A stretch of 64,000 nt of DNA. Origin: [Eubacterium] cellulosolvens LD2006 (lineage in GTDB: Bacteria > Bacillota > Clostridia > Lachnospirales > Lachnospiraceae). Position 1 is the stretch's first letter. The number at the start of each line of letters is the position of its first letter. Where the stretch lies: the NCBI RefSeq assembly GCF_000621585.1, contig NZ_JHXY01000005.1:62001-126000 (forward strand), in the 5' to 3' direction. Below, piece by piece: positions 17,595-24,595 of this stretch. The notes under the pieces were generated by a model. The model worked only from the letters and a program-made list of their open reading frames with translations, was not told the DNA's origin and ran no database searches. A program made the translations under genes and the position numbers.

Positions 17595-18830
17595 TTACTT
17601 CCAGATAAAGAAGGTATTTCCGCCGTAGTGTACCGGATCCTCACAGTGATTATAATTCAGTTTCTGTGCATACCAGTCCGCCCAGACGTTTTTCCGCATC
17701 GTTCCGATCAGTTTCTCTCCGGTCTTGTCTCCCTGCAGGAGTTTGACCGCAACTTCAAAGGCTGTCTTATACGAGTCTGCCTCCGCGGAGTTTTTGTATT
17801 TTTTGATACAATCGCGAAGATCATCGACATCCATGAACTGATTCGGCTCATTGATCACCTCGGCGATCGTCGACGGATAAGCGTTTCTTCCGAGCTGCTG
17901 ATTCGCCGCGCGGTAGTCTCTGAGACGATTCAGCACGACCTGACCGACACAGTACATTCCCTGCGGGTGCGTTCCGGTCTCATGACAGATGATTCCTCCG
18001 AGCAGTTCCGCGTCGTCAACCGAGATATTCTCATACACAAACTTGCTTCCGTCTACGCCGGCAATTTCTTCCCATAATTCTTTTTCAATCTGCGCGAGGC
18101 TCTTTCCTTTTGCCGCCGCATAGAAACCAATATTCTCGTCGACCCATCCGATCCTGCAGAGGACTTCCCGCTCGTGTGTATCGGTCGTGTAGTTGTGAGC
18201 ACCGATCTTAAGCGCCGGATGGCACTGACGATAAACCGGGATTCCGGTCTCATCCGCCGTTTTCCAGCAGATTCCCTCATATTTCCAGCCTCGAGTCTGT
18301 AGAACGTCTCTCTCATGTTCGCTCGCCGTATAATGATGATCCGATGTAAAAAGATTCACCAGTCGATAGACGTCTTTCCCCTCTTTCGGTGCGTACCAGC
18401 CGATTCCCTCGTAGGTCCATCCTCTTTTTACAAGCGTATCTTTTTCGTTAAGATCCGATGTGTAAAGGTGTTCTTTGACGTGCGAATGATAGAGCCTGTA
18501 CATGGGAATCATATCCTTCGTATCTTCGTCTTCTCCAGTCTCCTCCGAGGCACCGTAAAGCGCCCCGGCATCTTCGCTGTTTCCGGCGGAGACAATCCCC
18601 TCTTTTTCCGCCTCTTCCACAAGCCGGTCTACTTCCGAAAAATCTTTTGCCGCGCCGCAGGTATCGTCCCCGTTTATACCTGTACTAACGCCGCCGGAAA
18701 CCGAACCGGATTCCTCCGCCGAGATCCGGAGATCCGTATCCGCATGGACCGTTACCACCCCCGATGATACCGATGCGACAGATACAAACGCCGCCACCAT
18801 AGCAATCACTGCCCTTTTTTTCATAACCAA
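17595..18830 (-). CDS. Secreted SleB-like cell-wall hydrolase with three DUF5648 repeats
   Basis: A 411-residue exported protein. A signal peptide (KKRAVIAMVAAFVSVASVSS to VHA) is followed by an acidic linker, three tandem repeats of DUF5648 type (each VYRL...HxYT...E...L...GW.YEGIxW, about residues 128-255), and a C-terminal Hydrolase_2/SleB-CwlJ domain (about 275-411) with ELLGGIICHETGTHPQGM and GQVVLNRLRDY, where the Glu is the presumed catalytic residue. It likely cleaves peptidoglycan outside the cell or in the spore. The annotated start is a TTG with GGGAG 7 nt upstream; an ATG two codons in is equally plausible. Confidence 0.85.
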   Translation of the reverse strand: MVMKKRAVIAMVAAFVSVASVSSGVVTVHADTDLRISAEESGSVSGGVSTGINGDDTCGAAKDFSEVDRLVEEAEKEGIVSAGNSEDAGALYGASEETGEDEDTKDMIPMYRLYHSHVKEHLYTSDLNEKDTLVKRGWTYEGIGWYAPKEGKDVYRLVNLFTSDHHYTASEHERDVLQTRGWKYEGICWKTADETGIPVYRQCHPALKIGAHNYTTDTHEREVLCRIGWVDENIGFYAAAKGKSLAQIEKELWEEIAGVDGSKFVYENISVDDAELLGGIICHETGTHPQGMYCVGQVVLNRLRDYRAANQQLGRNAYPSTIAEVINEPNQFMDVDDLRDCIKKYKNSAEADSYKTAFEVAVKLLQGDKTGEKLIGTMRKNVWADWYAQKLNYNHCEDPVHYGGNTFFIWK

Positions 18831-18842
18831 ATTTCTTCTCCC

Positions 18843-19517
18843 TCAGTGAAGTGAACTTCTGATATTGATCATCTGCCGTTCAATATGACGTTTCATATAT
18901 TTGTCGGCAGACGCGAAATCTTTTCTCTTCAGACTTTCCCAGAGCTCATCGTGTTCTGTGATCAGACTCTGGCGGTTCTCCGCGTCTTTCAGGTACTCCA
19001 CACGATAGCGGTACATCTGTTCTCGCAGATTGTTGATCATCTGCACCAGTCTCCGGTTCCCCGAAGCTTCATAAATGATCGTATGAAACTCCTCGTCTGC
19101 CTGTGCCAGCTGGACAAGATCCATCGTGTCCACGACGGCCTCGAATTTTCTGGATGCCCGGTACAGATCCGACAGCTGCCTCTCTGTGATCCGCTCACAG
19201 GCGAGTCGGACGGTCAGTTCCTCCAGCGCCTCTCTCACTTCCAGAACGTCGCGCAGATCTTTTTCCGTAATCTTCGCGACCTGGGCGCCTCTTCTCGGAA
19301 TGTTTGTGACAAGTCCCTCGAGTTCCAGCATACGGATAGCCTCTCGAATCGGTGTCCGGCTGACCCCCAGACGGTTCGCCAGCTGGATCTCCATCAGACG
19401 CTCGCCGGGATGAAGATCCCCGCGAAGAATGCTTTTCCTGAGTGTGCGGAATACTACATCGCGGAGCGGCATTCCCTCATATTCGCTCATCGTCTCAGCC
19501 AGTTTCTCTTCAGTCAT
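18843..19517 (-). CDS. GntR family transcriptional regulator (FadR/FCD type)
   Basis: A 224-residue regulator with an N-terminal winged helix (ANRLGVSRTPIREAIRMLELEGLVTNIPRRG, residues about 45-80) and a C-terminal all-helical FCD ligand-binding domain containing the metal-type ligand positions (DEEFHTIIYEASGN and EHDELWESL). Its ATG overlaps the ispE stop by 4 nt (ATGA), so the two are translationally coupled. The effector and targets are not evident; FCD proteins usually sense small organic acids. Confidence 0.9.
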   Translation of the reverse strand: MTEEKLAETMSEYEGMPLRDVVFRTLRKSILRGDLHPGERLMEIQLANRLGVSRTPIREAIRMLELEGLVTNIPRRGAQVAKITEKDLRDVLEVREALEELTVRLACERITERQLSDLYRASRKFEAVVDTMDLVQLAQADEEFHTIIYEASGNRRLVQMINNLREQMYRYRVEYLKDAENRQSLITEHDELWESLKRKDFASADKYMKRHIERQMINIRSSLH

Positions 19518-20389
19518 GCATGTTCCTCCTGTCCGTGAAACGGTACTGTCAAAAATACATCTTTGGCAAGTCCGTTTCCTTCCAGTCCGTTACATGCCTT
19601 TTGTGCATCTTCTTTCTCATGAAAAATACCGAATACCGTGGGACCGCTGCCGCTCATCATCGCGGCCAGAGCCCCGTTTTCCCTCAAATATGTTTCTATC
19701 CTGCCGATCGCCGGCACCTCCGGCGCCGTCACAAGTTCGAGGACATTTCCCATCGTTCTTATGACGCCGTCAAGATCTCCCGCCCGGATCGCCTCCGCCT
19801 GCGCCGGCACATCCGGATGCGGATATGCTCCGATCTCATCCAGCCTGCGGTACACGTAGGGTGTGGAGACATCCGCCGCCGGCTTGGCGAGAACAATCCA
19901 GCAGTCCGGAAGAGACGGAAGAGGCGTGATCTTCTCGCCGATTCCCTCGCAGAGAGCCGTTCCACCGATGACACAGTAGGGAACGTCCGCCCCGAGTCCG
20001 ACGCCGGCCTCACAGAGTTCCCGGTCGGACAGGCCGAGACCGAAGAGCTCCGATAACCCCTTCAGCGTGGCGGCCGCGTCGGCGCTTCCGCCGGCCAGTC
20101 CGGCGGCTGCAGGGATTCTCTTTGTCAGCGAGATCTCCACACCGTCGCGGATCTGAAACCGGTTCATCAAAAGATCCGCCGCCCTCCAGACCAGATTCTT
20201 CTTCTCTTCCACCAGCGCGGGGACGTTTGTTTTCAGCTGAATCCCCGGTTCCTTCCGGCACGTAAACGTTAGTGTATCATATATGTCAACATTTTGCATA
20301 ACCATGCGGAGAAGATGATACCCGTCCTCTCTTTTACCGGTCACGTCCAGACTCAGGTTGACTTTGGCTCTTGCTTTTACTTCCAACAT
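19514..20389 (-). CDS. ispE: 4-(cytidine 5'-diphospho)-2-C-methyl-D-erythritol kinase
   Basis: A 291-residue GHMP kinase of the MEP isoprenoid pathway that phosphorylates CDP-methylerythritol. Motifs: ARAKVNLSLDVTGKREDGYH at the N-terminus, the ATP-binding IPAAAGLAGGSADAAATL and the C-terminal MSGSGPTVFGIF. Length is typical. It is followed by an overlapping gntR gene, an arrangement found in several Clostridia, and is divergent from plsC. Confidence 0.95.
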   Translation of the reverse strand: MLEVKARAKVNLSLDVTGKREDGYHLLRMVMQNVDIYDTLTFTCRKEPGIQLKTNVPALVEEKKNLVWRAADLLMNRFQIRDGVEISLTKRIPAAAGLAGGSADAAATLKGLSELFGLGLSDRELCEAGVGLGADVPYCVIGGTALCEGIGEKITPLPSLPDCWIVLAKPAADVSTPYVYRRLDEIGAYPHPDVPAQAEAIRAGDLDGVIRTMGNVLELVTAPEVPAIGRIETYLRENGALAAMMSGSGPTVFGIFHEKEDAQKACNGLEGNGLAKDVFLTVPFHGQEEHA

Positions 20390-20409
20390 TTGTTTTCTTC
20401 CCCTGTACC

Positions 20410-20438
20410 TTGCGGTTTTATATCAGAATCACTATAAT
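20410..20438 (+). promoter_or_regulatory. Predicted plsC promoter
   Basis: -35 TTGCGG and a consensus -10 TATAAT with 17-bp spacing; start predicted at about 20445. Confidence 0.7.
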
Positions 20439-20441
20439 TAA

Positions 20442-20458
20442 GAATGTCGCTTGCGACA
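20442..20458 (+). other. GTCGC/GCGAC hairpin at the plsC transcript start
   Basis: TGTCGC and GCGACA separated by two bases, right at the predicted +1. A very similar GAATGTCGCnnGCGACA hairpin occurs at 61950 ahead of a LysR gene, and the same stem forms the core of the terminator at 24566. Confidence 0.6.
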
Positions 20459-20487
20459 CAAAGAAAACTTAATAAAAGGAGTTTGTT

Positions 20488-21228
20488 ATGTTCCGACTGA
20501 TTTTTTCTGTTTTATTCGCAGTACTCTATCTGATCCTCGGACTTCCTGTACTCGGCGTTCTGTGTCTCGTTGGAAAGATCAACAGAAACGCCAAAGACCG
20601 CGCCTGCCAGGCAGCTGTCTCCTGGGCGTTCCGCGTCATCCTCGCGATCTCCGGAATCCGTGTCACTGTCCTCGGAAAAGAAAACATTCCCGCGGAGCAG
20701 GCCGCTCTGTACGTCGGCAACCACCGGAGCAATTTCGATATTCTCGCCACCTATCCGTTTATGAAACGTCCGGGCGGCTATATTGCCAAGAAATCCATGG
20801 AGAAGATTCCTCTCCTGAATCTCTGGATGCGCGCGATCTACTGTTTCTTTCTGGATCGAAGCAACATCAAAGACGGCATGCAGATGATCAAGGACGCCAT
20901 TGCGCAGATCAAAGACGGCAGAAACGTCTTCGTATTCCCGGAGGGCACCCGCAACAGGGGCGAGGCCGACACACCGCTTCTTCCGTTCCACGAGGGAAGT
21001 TTCCGCATCGCGACGATGACCGGCTGTCCGGTGATCCCCGTTGCAATCAACAACTCTGTGAATATTCTGGAGGCGCATTCCCCGTGGATCAAATCCACAC
21101 ACATCGTGATCGAGTTCGGCGCGCCGGTTGATACATCGAATCTCTCCAGAGATGAAAAGAAACATCTCGGTGAAACCACCCGCGGAATCATTACAGAGAT
21201 GCTTGAAAAAAATCAATCACTCGTATAA
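20488..21228 (+). CDS. plsC: 1-acyl-sn-glycerol-3-phosphate acyltransferase
   Basis: A 246-residue membrane-associated acyltransferase that makes phosphatidic acid. After an N-terminal membrane helix (residues 1-28) come the catalytic NHRSNFD (HX4D) box, the substrate-binding FVFPEGTRNRG box and VIPVAINNS. Length is typical. It has its own promoter and ends at a strong terminator, and is one of few plus-strand genes here. AAAAGGAG precedes the ATG. Confidence 0.95.
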   Translation: MFRLIFSVLFAVLYLILGLPVLGVLCLVGKINRNAKDRACQAAVSWAFRVILAISGIRVTVLGKENIPAEQAALYVGNHRSNFDILATYPFMKRPGGYIAKKSMEKIPLLNLWMRAIYCFFLDRSNIKDGMQMIKDAIAQIKDGRNVFVFPEGTRNRGEADTPLLPFHEGSFRIATMTGCPVIPVAINNSVNILEAHSPWIKSTHIVIEFGAPVDTSNLSRDEKKHLGETTRGIITEMLEKNQSLV

Positions 21229-21309
21229 TTATGTTTTTTTTTAAATACAAATGCATTATTAAAGATAATATATTTCCCCTTGAAAATCAAACGTATTTTC
21301 CAATCTCAC

Positions 21310-21347
21310 AAAAAAGGCGGATCCGCAAACGCGAATCCGCCTTTTTT
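21310..21347. terminator. Bidirectional terminator between plsC and the GDPD gene
   Basis: AAAAAAGGCGGATCCGC and GCGAATCCGCCTTTTTT form a strong stem between convergent genes, serving both. Confidence 0.9.
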
Positions 21348-21369
21348 CTCATATATTGTGGAGATTTCC

Positions 21370-22200
21370 TCACGGTTCGAGATCCTCGAAGACAACCGTG
21401 GAACCGTCGGTCTTGACGAGTTCATAATCCTCCAGCGTGCGCACGGTCCAGTCCATCCGGTCGACATGATAAATCATCCTGCAAATCCAGAGACTCGGGC
21501 TCTTTCTGTTGTCGATATTGGTCGAGATATAATCCGGAGCAGTAAGGAAGTTGAGAAGAAGACTGCTGCAGGCAAAATCCCAGACCAGATTCTTCACCTT
21601 CGAACCGGTTGTGTAGGCGTAGTCCACCTTCTGTCCGCGGATGTATTCGTTTCTCTGTTTGCGGAACCACACGAGAACTCTCGGATCGAGAGACTCGATC
21701 GCGAAGATTCCGTCATAGGTATCCACAACCGCGCACACCTGATCCGCCAGGGCGTCACAATTGTTGTGCTCAACCTTCAGGTCGAGAAGGACAGGAACCT
21801 GTCCGTCGATGAGATCCAGCGCCTCCTGCAGCGTCGGGATCGTCTCGTCCGATGTGCCCAGCGTCAGCTCGCGAAGCTCCTCGAGGGTGCTGTTCTCCAC
21901 TGTGCCTTTTCCGCCGGTCAGTCCGTCCACACGGGCGTCTGCAAAAACCACAGGCACTCCGTCGCGGGTAAGCCGGACGTCCATCATAATTCCATATCCG
22001 TGATCAACCGCCTGCCGAAAAGCTTCAAGCGTATTCTCCGGAATATCATCATCCGTTCCTCTGAAACCTCTTCTTGCAAAGTCATATCTCTTGATCTCGG
22101 AGAGATCCGGTTTGTTCATCAGTCTCGGTTTCACGGCAACCGCCCAGGCTGCGCCTGTTCCGATCAGAAAACCGGTCAGTTTCTTCAGTGTCCCACTCAT
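21370..22200 (-). CDS. Glycerophosphodiester phosphodiesterase family protein
   Basis: A 276-residue GDPD-fold protein. A single N-terminal hydrophobic segment (about residues 8-22) may anchor it. The catalytic region reads FARRGFRGTDDDIPENTLEAF, where the usual His of AHRG is replaced by Arg (ARRG), then GIMMDVRLTRDGVPVVFAD in place of the canonical E-x-D and HD motifs (MDV, VVFAD). The loss of the HRG histidine and of the HD histidine suggests altered or absent phosphodiesterase activity, though the fold is clear. CAGGAGG precedes the ATG. Confidence 0.82.
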   Translation of the reverse strand: MSGTLKKLTGFLIGTGAAWAVAVKPRLMNKPDLSEIKRYDFARRGFRGTDDDIPENTLEAFRQAVDHGYGIMMDVRLTRDGVPVVFADARVDGLTGGKGTVENSTLEELRELTLGTSDETIPTLQEALDLIDGQVPVLLDLKVEHNNCDALADQVCAVVDTYDGIFAIESLDPRVLVWFRKQRNEYIRGQKVDYAYTTGSKVKNLVWDFACSSLLLNFLTAPDYISTNIDNRKSPSLWICRMIYHVDRMDWTVRTLEDYELVKTDGSTVVFEDLEP

Positions 22201-22270
22201 ATATAACCTCCTGTTTCTGCTGTCAGATAAACGGAATCAAATACAATTAATGGAATTATTATATCACAGT

Positions 22271-23647
22271 TTAAACTGCTATATGAAGAATATTTGTCGC
22301 CAGCGCGAAGTACACAGACAGGGAAATCGCGTCGACAATGGTCGTGATCAGCGGGCTGGCCATGACTGCCGGGTCAAATCCGATGCGGTCGGTGACCATC
22401 GGGAGAATCGCTCCGATCGTCTTTGCGAAAGCAACGACGCACACAAGGGTTCCGCAGATAATCAGAGCAATGACCGGATCAATGCCGTCAAGCAGAAGCA
22501 GTTTGACAAAATTGATTCCCGCCAGCGTCACGCCGCAGAGGCAGGCCACACGGATTTCTTTCCATATTACATGGAAGATATCGCGGAACCGGATTTCCTG
22601 CAGAGACAATCCACGGATAATCGAAACAGACGCCTGGGAACCGGCGTTTCCGCCCGTGTCCATCAACATCGGAATATAAGCCGTCAGCACAACATAGGAG
22701 GCCAGCGCATTTTCATAGCTCTTGATGATCGCCCCCGTGAAGGTCGCCGAGACCATCAAAAGGAGCAACCACGGAATCCTCTTCCGGTAGGTCTCCAGAA
22801 TGCCCATCTTCAGGTAGGGCTTGTCGGTCGGGAGGATGGCGGCCATCTTCTCGATATCCTCTGTCGCCTCTTCCTCGAGGATGTCGACAACATCGTCGAT
22901 GGTGATAATTCCGACCATTCTGTTCTCATTATCCACAACCGGAATAACGGTAAAGTCGTATTTCTGGAATACCTGTGCGGCGTCCTCCTGGTCGGTTGTC
23001 GTCTTCACGCTGATGACATTCTCATTCATGATCTTTCCGATCACGGCGTCCATCGGCATGATCAGAAGATAGCGGAGCGCTACGGTTCCTTTCAGAACCC
23101 GCTTGCCGTCGAGTACGTAACACACGTTGACCGTCTCCGAATCGAGACCGACTTCGCGGATCCGGTTGATGGCATCCTGCACCGTCATATCCTCTCGAAG
23201 GTCGACAAACTCGACCGTCATGATCGATCCGGCAGAATCATCCGGGTACTGAAGCAGATGGTTAATGTCCGCGCGTGTCTCCGGACTCGCATTGGACAGG
23301 ATCTTCTTTACAACATTCGCCGGCATCTCCTCGAGAAGATCCGTCGCATCATCGGCCATCAGATTGTCGATAATGCTCGACGCCTCTGTATTGGAGAGGG
23401 AAAGAATAATGTATTTCTGATCATCCACGTCCAGCATCGGAAAAACATCCGCCGCCAGATCCTTGGGCAGGATCCGGAACATTTTCAAAGAATCCTCATC
23501 CTTCATCGAATCCATGATCGCCGCAATATCCGCCTCGTTCATATCCGCGACGGTATGTCGAAGCTTCGAATACTCCTTGTTCTGCAGCATCTCAATCAGT
23601 TGTTCGCTGAGCTGTTCTTCGGATTCTTCCAGTATTTCTTCAGCCAT
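22271..23647 (-). CDS. mgtE: Magnesium transporter MgtE
   Basis: A 458-residue Mg2+ channel. The N-terminal superhelical domain (about 1-130), two CBS domains (about 135-260, with TVIPVVDNENRMVGIITIDD) and five C-terminal membrane helices (about 290-458, containing YIPMLMDTGGNAGSQAS, the family pore signature) are all present. It gates on cytosolic Mg2+. The short upstream region (under 200 bp, shared with a divergent tRNA promoter) leaves little room for an M-box riboswitch and none is seen. Confidence 0.95.
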   Translation of the reverse strand: MAEEILEESEEQLSEQLIEMLQNKEYSKLRHTVADMNEADIAAIMDSMKDEDSLKMFRILPKDLAADVFPMLDVDDQKYIILSLSNTEASSIIDNLMADDATDLLEEMPANVVKKILSNASPETRADINHLLQYPDDSAGSIMTVEFVDLREDMTVQDAINRIREVGLDSETVNVCYVLDGKRVLKGTVALRYLLIMPMDAVIGKIMNENVISVKTTTDQEDAAQVFQKYDFTVIPVVDNENRMVGIITIDDVVDILEEEATEDIEKMAAILPTDKPYLKMGILETYRKRIPWLLLLMVSATFTGAIIKSYENALASYVVLTAYIPMLMDTGGNAGSQASVSIIRGLSLQEIRFRDIFHVIWKEIRVACLCGVTLAGINFVKLLLLDGIDPVIALIICGTLVCVVAFAKTIGAILPMVTDRIGFDPAVMASPLITTIVDAISLSVYFALATNILHIAV

Positions 23648-23764
23648 CGATGTTCCTCCTCCCGCTCTGTTTTAAAGACGCCCTTCTTGCGGCATCTTTT
23701 CTCCGAACAATATCATAGCAGAATTCAATTCGAAAAACCATTTGAAAAAAATTGAAATTTGCTG

Positions 23765-23793
23765 TTGACATTCCCCGGAACATGTTGTATCAT
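23765..23793 (+). promoter_or_regulatory. Promoter of tRNA-Arg
   Basis: A perfect -35 TTGACA and -10 TATCAT with 17-bp spacing, 46 nt ahead of the tRNA. Confidence 0.85.
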
Positions 23794-23838
23794 CTTTTTT
23801 GTTGATTGATGCGGCGCACCGATCGGCAGACAAAATGT

Positions 23839-23912
23839 GTGAGATTAGCTCAGCTGGATAGAGCGTTTGGCTACGGACCAAAAGGTCGGGGGTTCGAATC
23901 CTCTATCTCACG
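23839..23912 (+). tRNA. tRNA-Arg (anticodon ACG)
   Basis: A complete cloverleaf: acceptor GTGAGAT/ATCTCAC, D arm GCTC/GAGC, anticodon stem TTTGG/CCAAA with loop CTACGGA giving ACG, and T loop TTCGAAT. Anticodon ACG reads CGU/CGC/CGA arginine codons after A-to-I editing. CCA is not encoded. It has its own promoter and a terminator at 23941. Confidence 0.96.
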
Positions 23913-23940
23913 CTTACAATGTCCTGAGACAGGCAGAAAG

Positions 23941-23968
23941 AACATCCGGTTTTCCGGATGTTTTTTTG
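23941..23968 (+). terminator. tRNA-Arg terminator
   Basis: ACATCCGG, TTTT loop, CCGGATGT, then seven T residues. Confidence 0.9.
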
Positions 23969-24013
23969 TTATGGAAATTACGCGAAATCACCCAGGCTCA
24001 TTGTCACGCAAAT

Positions 24014-24058
24014 ACAGCCGCACATGCCGGAGAGCTTTGCCCGCGCCTGTGCGGCTGT
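24014..24058 (-). terminator. Hairpin downstream of desulfoferrodoxin gene
   Basis: ACAGCCGCAC and GTGCGGCTGT form a 10-bp stem with a 25-nt loop, ending 19 nt after the dfx stop. The T-rich flank is weak on the minus strand (ATTTGC), so efficiency is uncertain. Confidence 0.55.
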
Positions 24059-24076
24059 TTCCTGTTTCTTATAACG

Positions 24077-24460
24077 TCAGATGTCCTTCTTCCAGAGTCC
24101 GTGAAGGTTACAGTACTCGTACGCAGCCACCGGCTTCTCATCCGGCGCAAGCGCAAATACCGCCTCCGGTTTCTGTCCCGGCTTCAGATCCTTCTTCTGG
24201 AAGCCAAGATTCGTCTCCAGGATAATAAACTGAATGTAATGCGCCTCAAGCATCGGGTGTTCCACCGAACCAACGGTGACAGTCACGCAGCTGCCCTCGA
24301 CATTGACAACCGGCACGTGCTTCTCAGCCGCACCATCTGTCGTATTGGGGACAAGTTCTTTCATCGTCTCGCCACAGCACGTCGGCGTACAAGCAGTTTT
24401 TTCCGTAAGAAACGTCACAAAATTCCCACAGCTTTCACAACGGTAAAAAAGCATTTCCAA
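24077..24460 (-). CDS. dfx: Desulfoferrodoxin (superoxide reductase)
   Basis: A 127-residue class I desulfoferrodoxin that reduces superoxide to peroxide in anaerobes. The N-terminal desulforedoxin-like centre has CESC and the paired Cys of TPTCCGE; the C-terminal SOR centre has the His/Cys ligands EKHVPV, EHPMLEAHYIQ and the closing YCNLHGLWK. Both iron sites appear intact. It has its own promoter and an AAGGAGG site. Confidence 0.96.
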   Translation of the reverse strand: MEMLFYRCESCGNFVTFLTEKTACTPTCCGETMKELVPNTTDGAAEKHVPVVNVEGSCVTVTVGSVEHPMLEAHYIQFIILETNLGFQKKDLKPGQKPEAVFALAPDEKPVAAYEYCNLHGLWKKDI

Positions 24461-24501
24461 TCCTCCTTTTTACGACATTTGCAGTATATCTACACAATGA
24501 T

Positions 24502-24530
24502 ATTATCGCATAATATAAATGAATAAGCAA
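24502..24530 (-). promoter_or_regulatory. Predicted dfx promoter
   Basis: -35 TTGCTT and -10 GATAAT with 17-bp spacing. Confidence 0.6.
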
Positions 24531-24560
24531 ACAGATTTGATACAAATGTAATTTTCGTAA

Positions 24561-24595
24561 CAAAAAGGAGTGTCGCAAGCGACACTCCTTTTTTT
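24561..24595. terminator. Terminator of the GH9 gene
   Basis: AAAAAGGAGTGTCGC and GCGACACTCCTTTTTTT form an 11-bp or longer stem overlapping the GH9 stop region, with T runs on both strands. Confidence 0.88.

Noticed and set aside
23648-23838. Possible M-box riboswitch upstream of mgtE
   Set aside because: The region is too short once the tRNA promoter is allowed for, and no M-box consensus or extended pairing was found.
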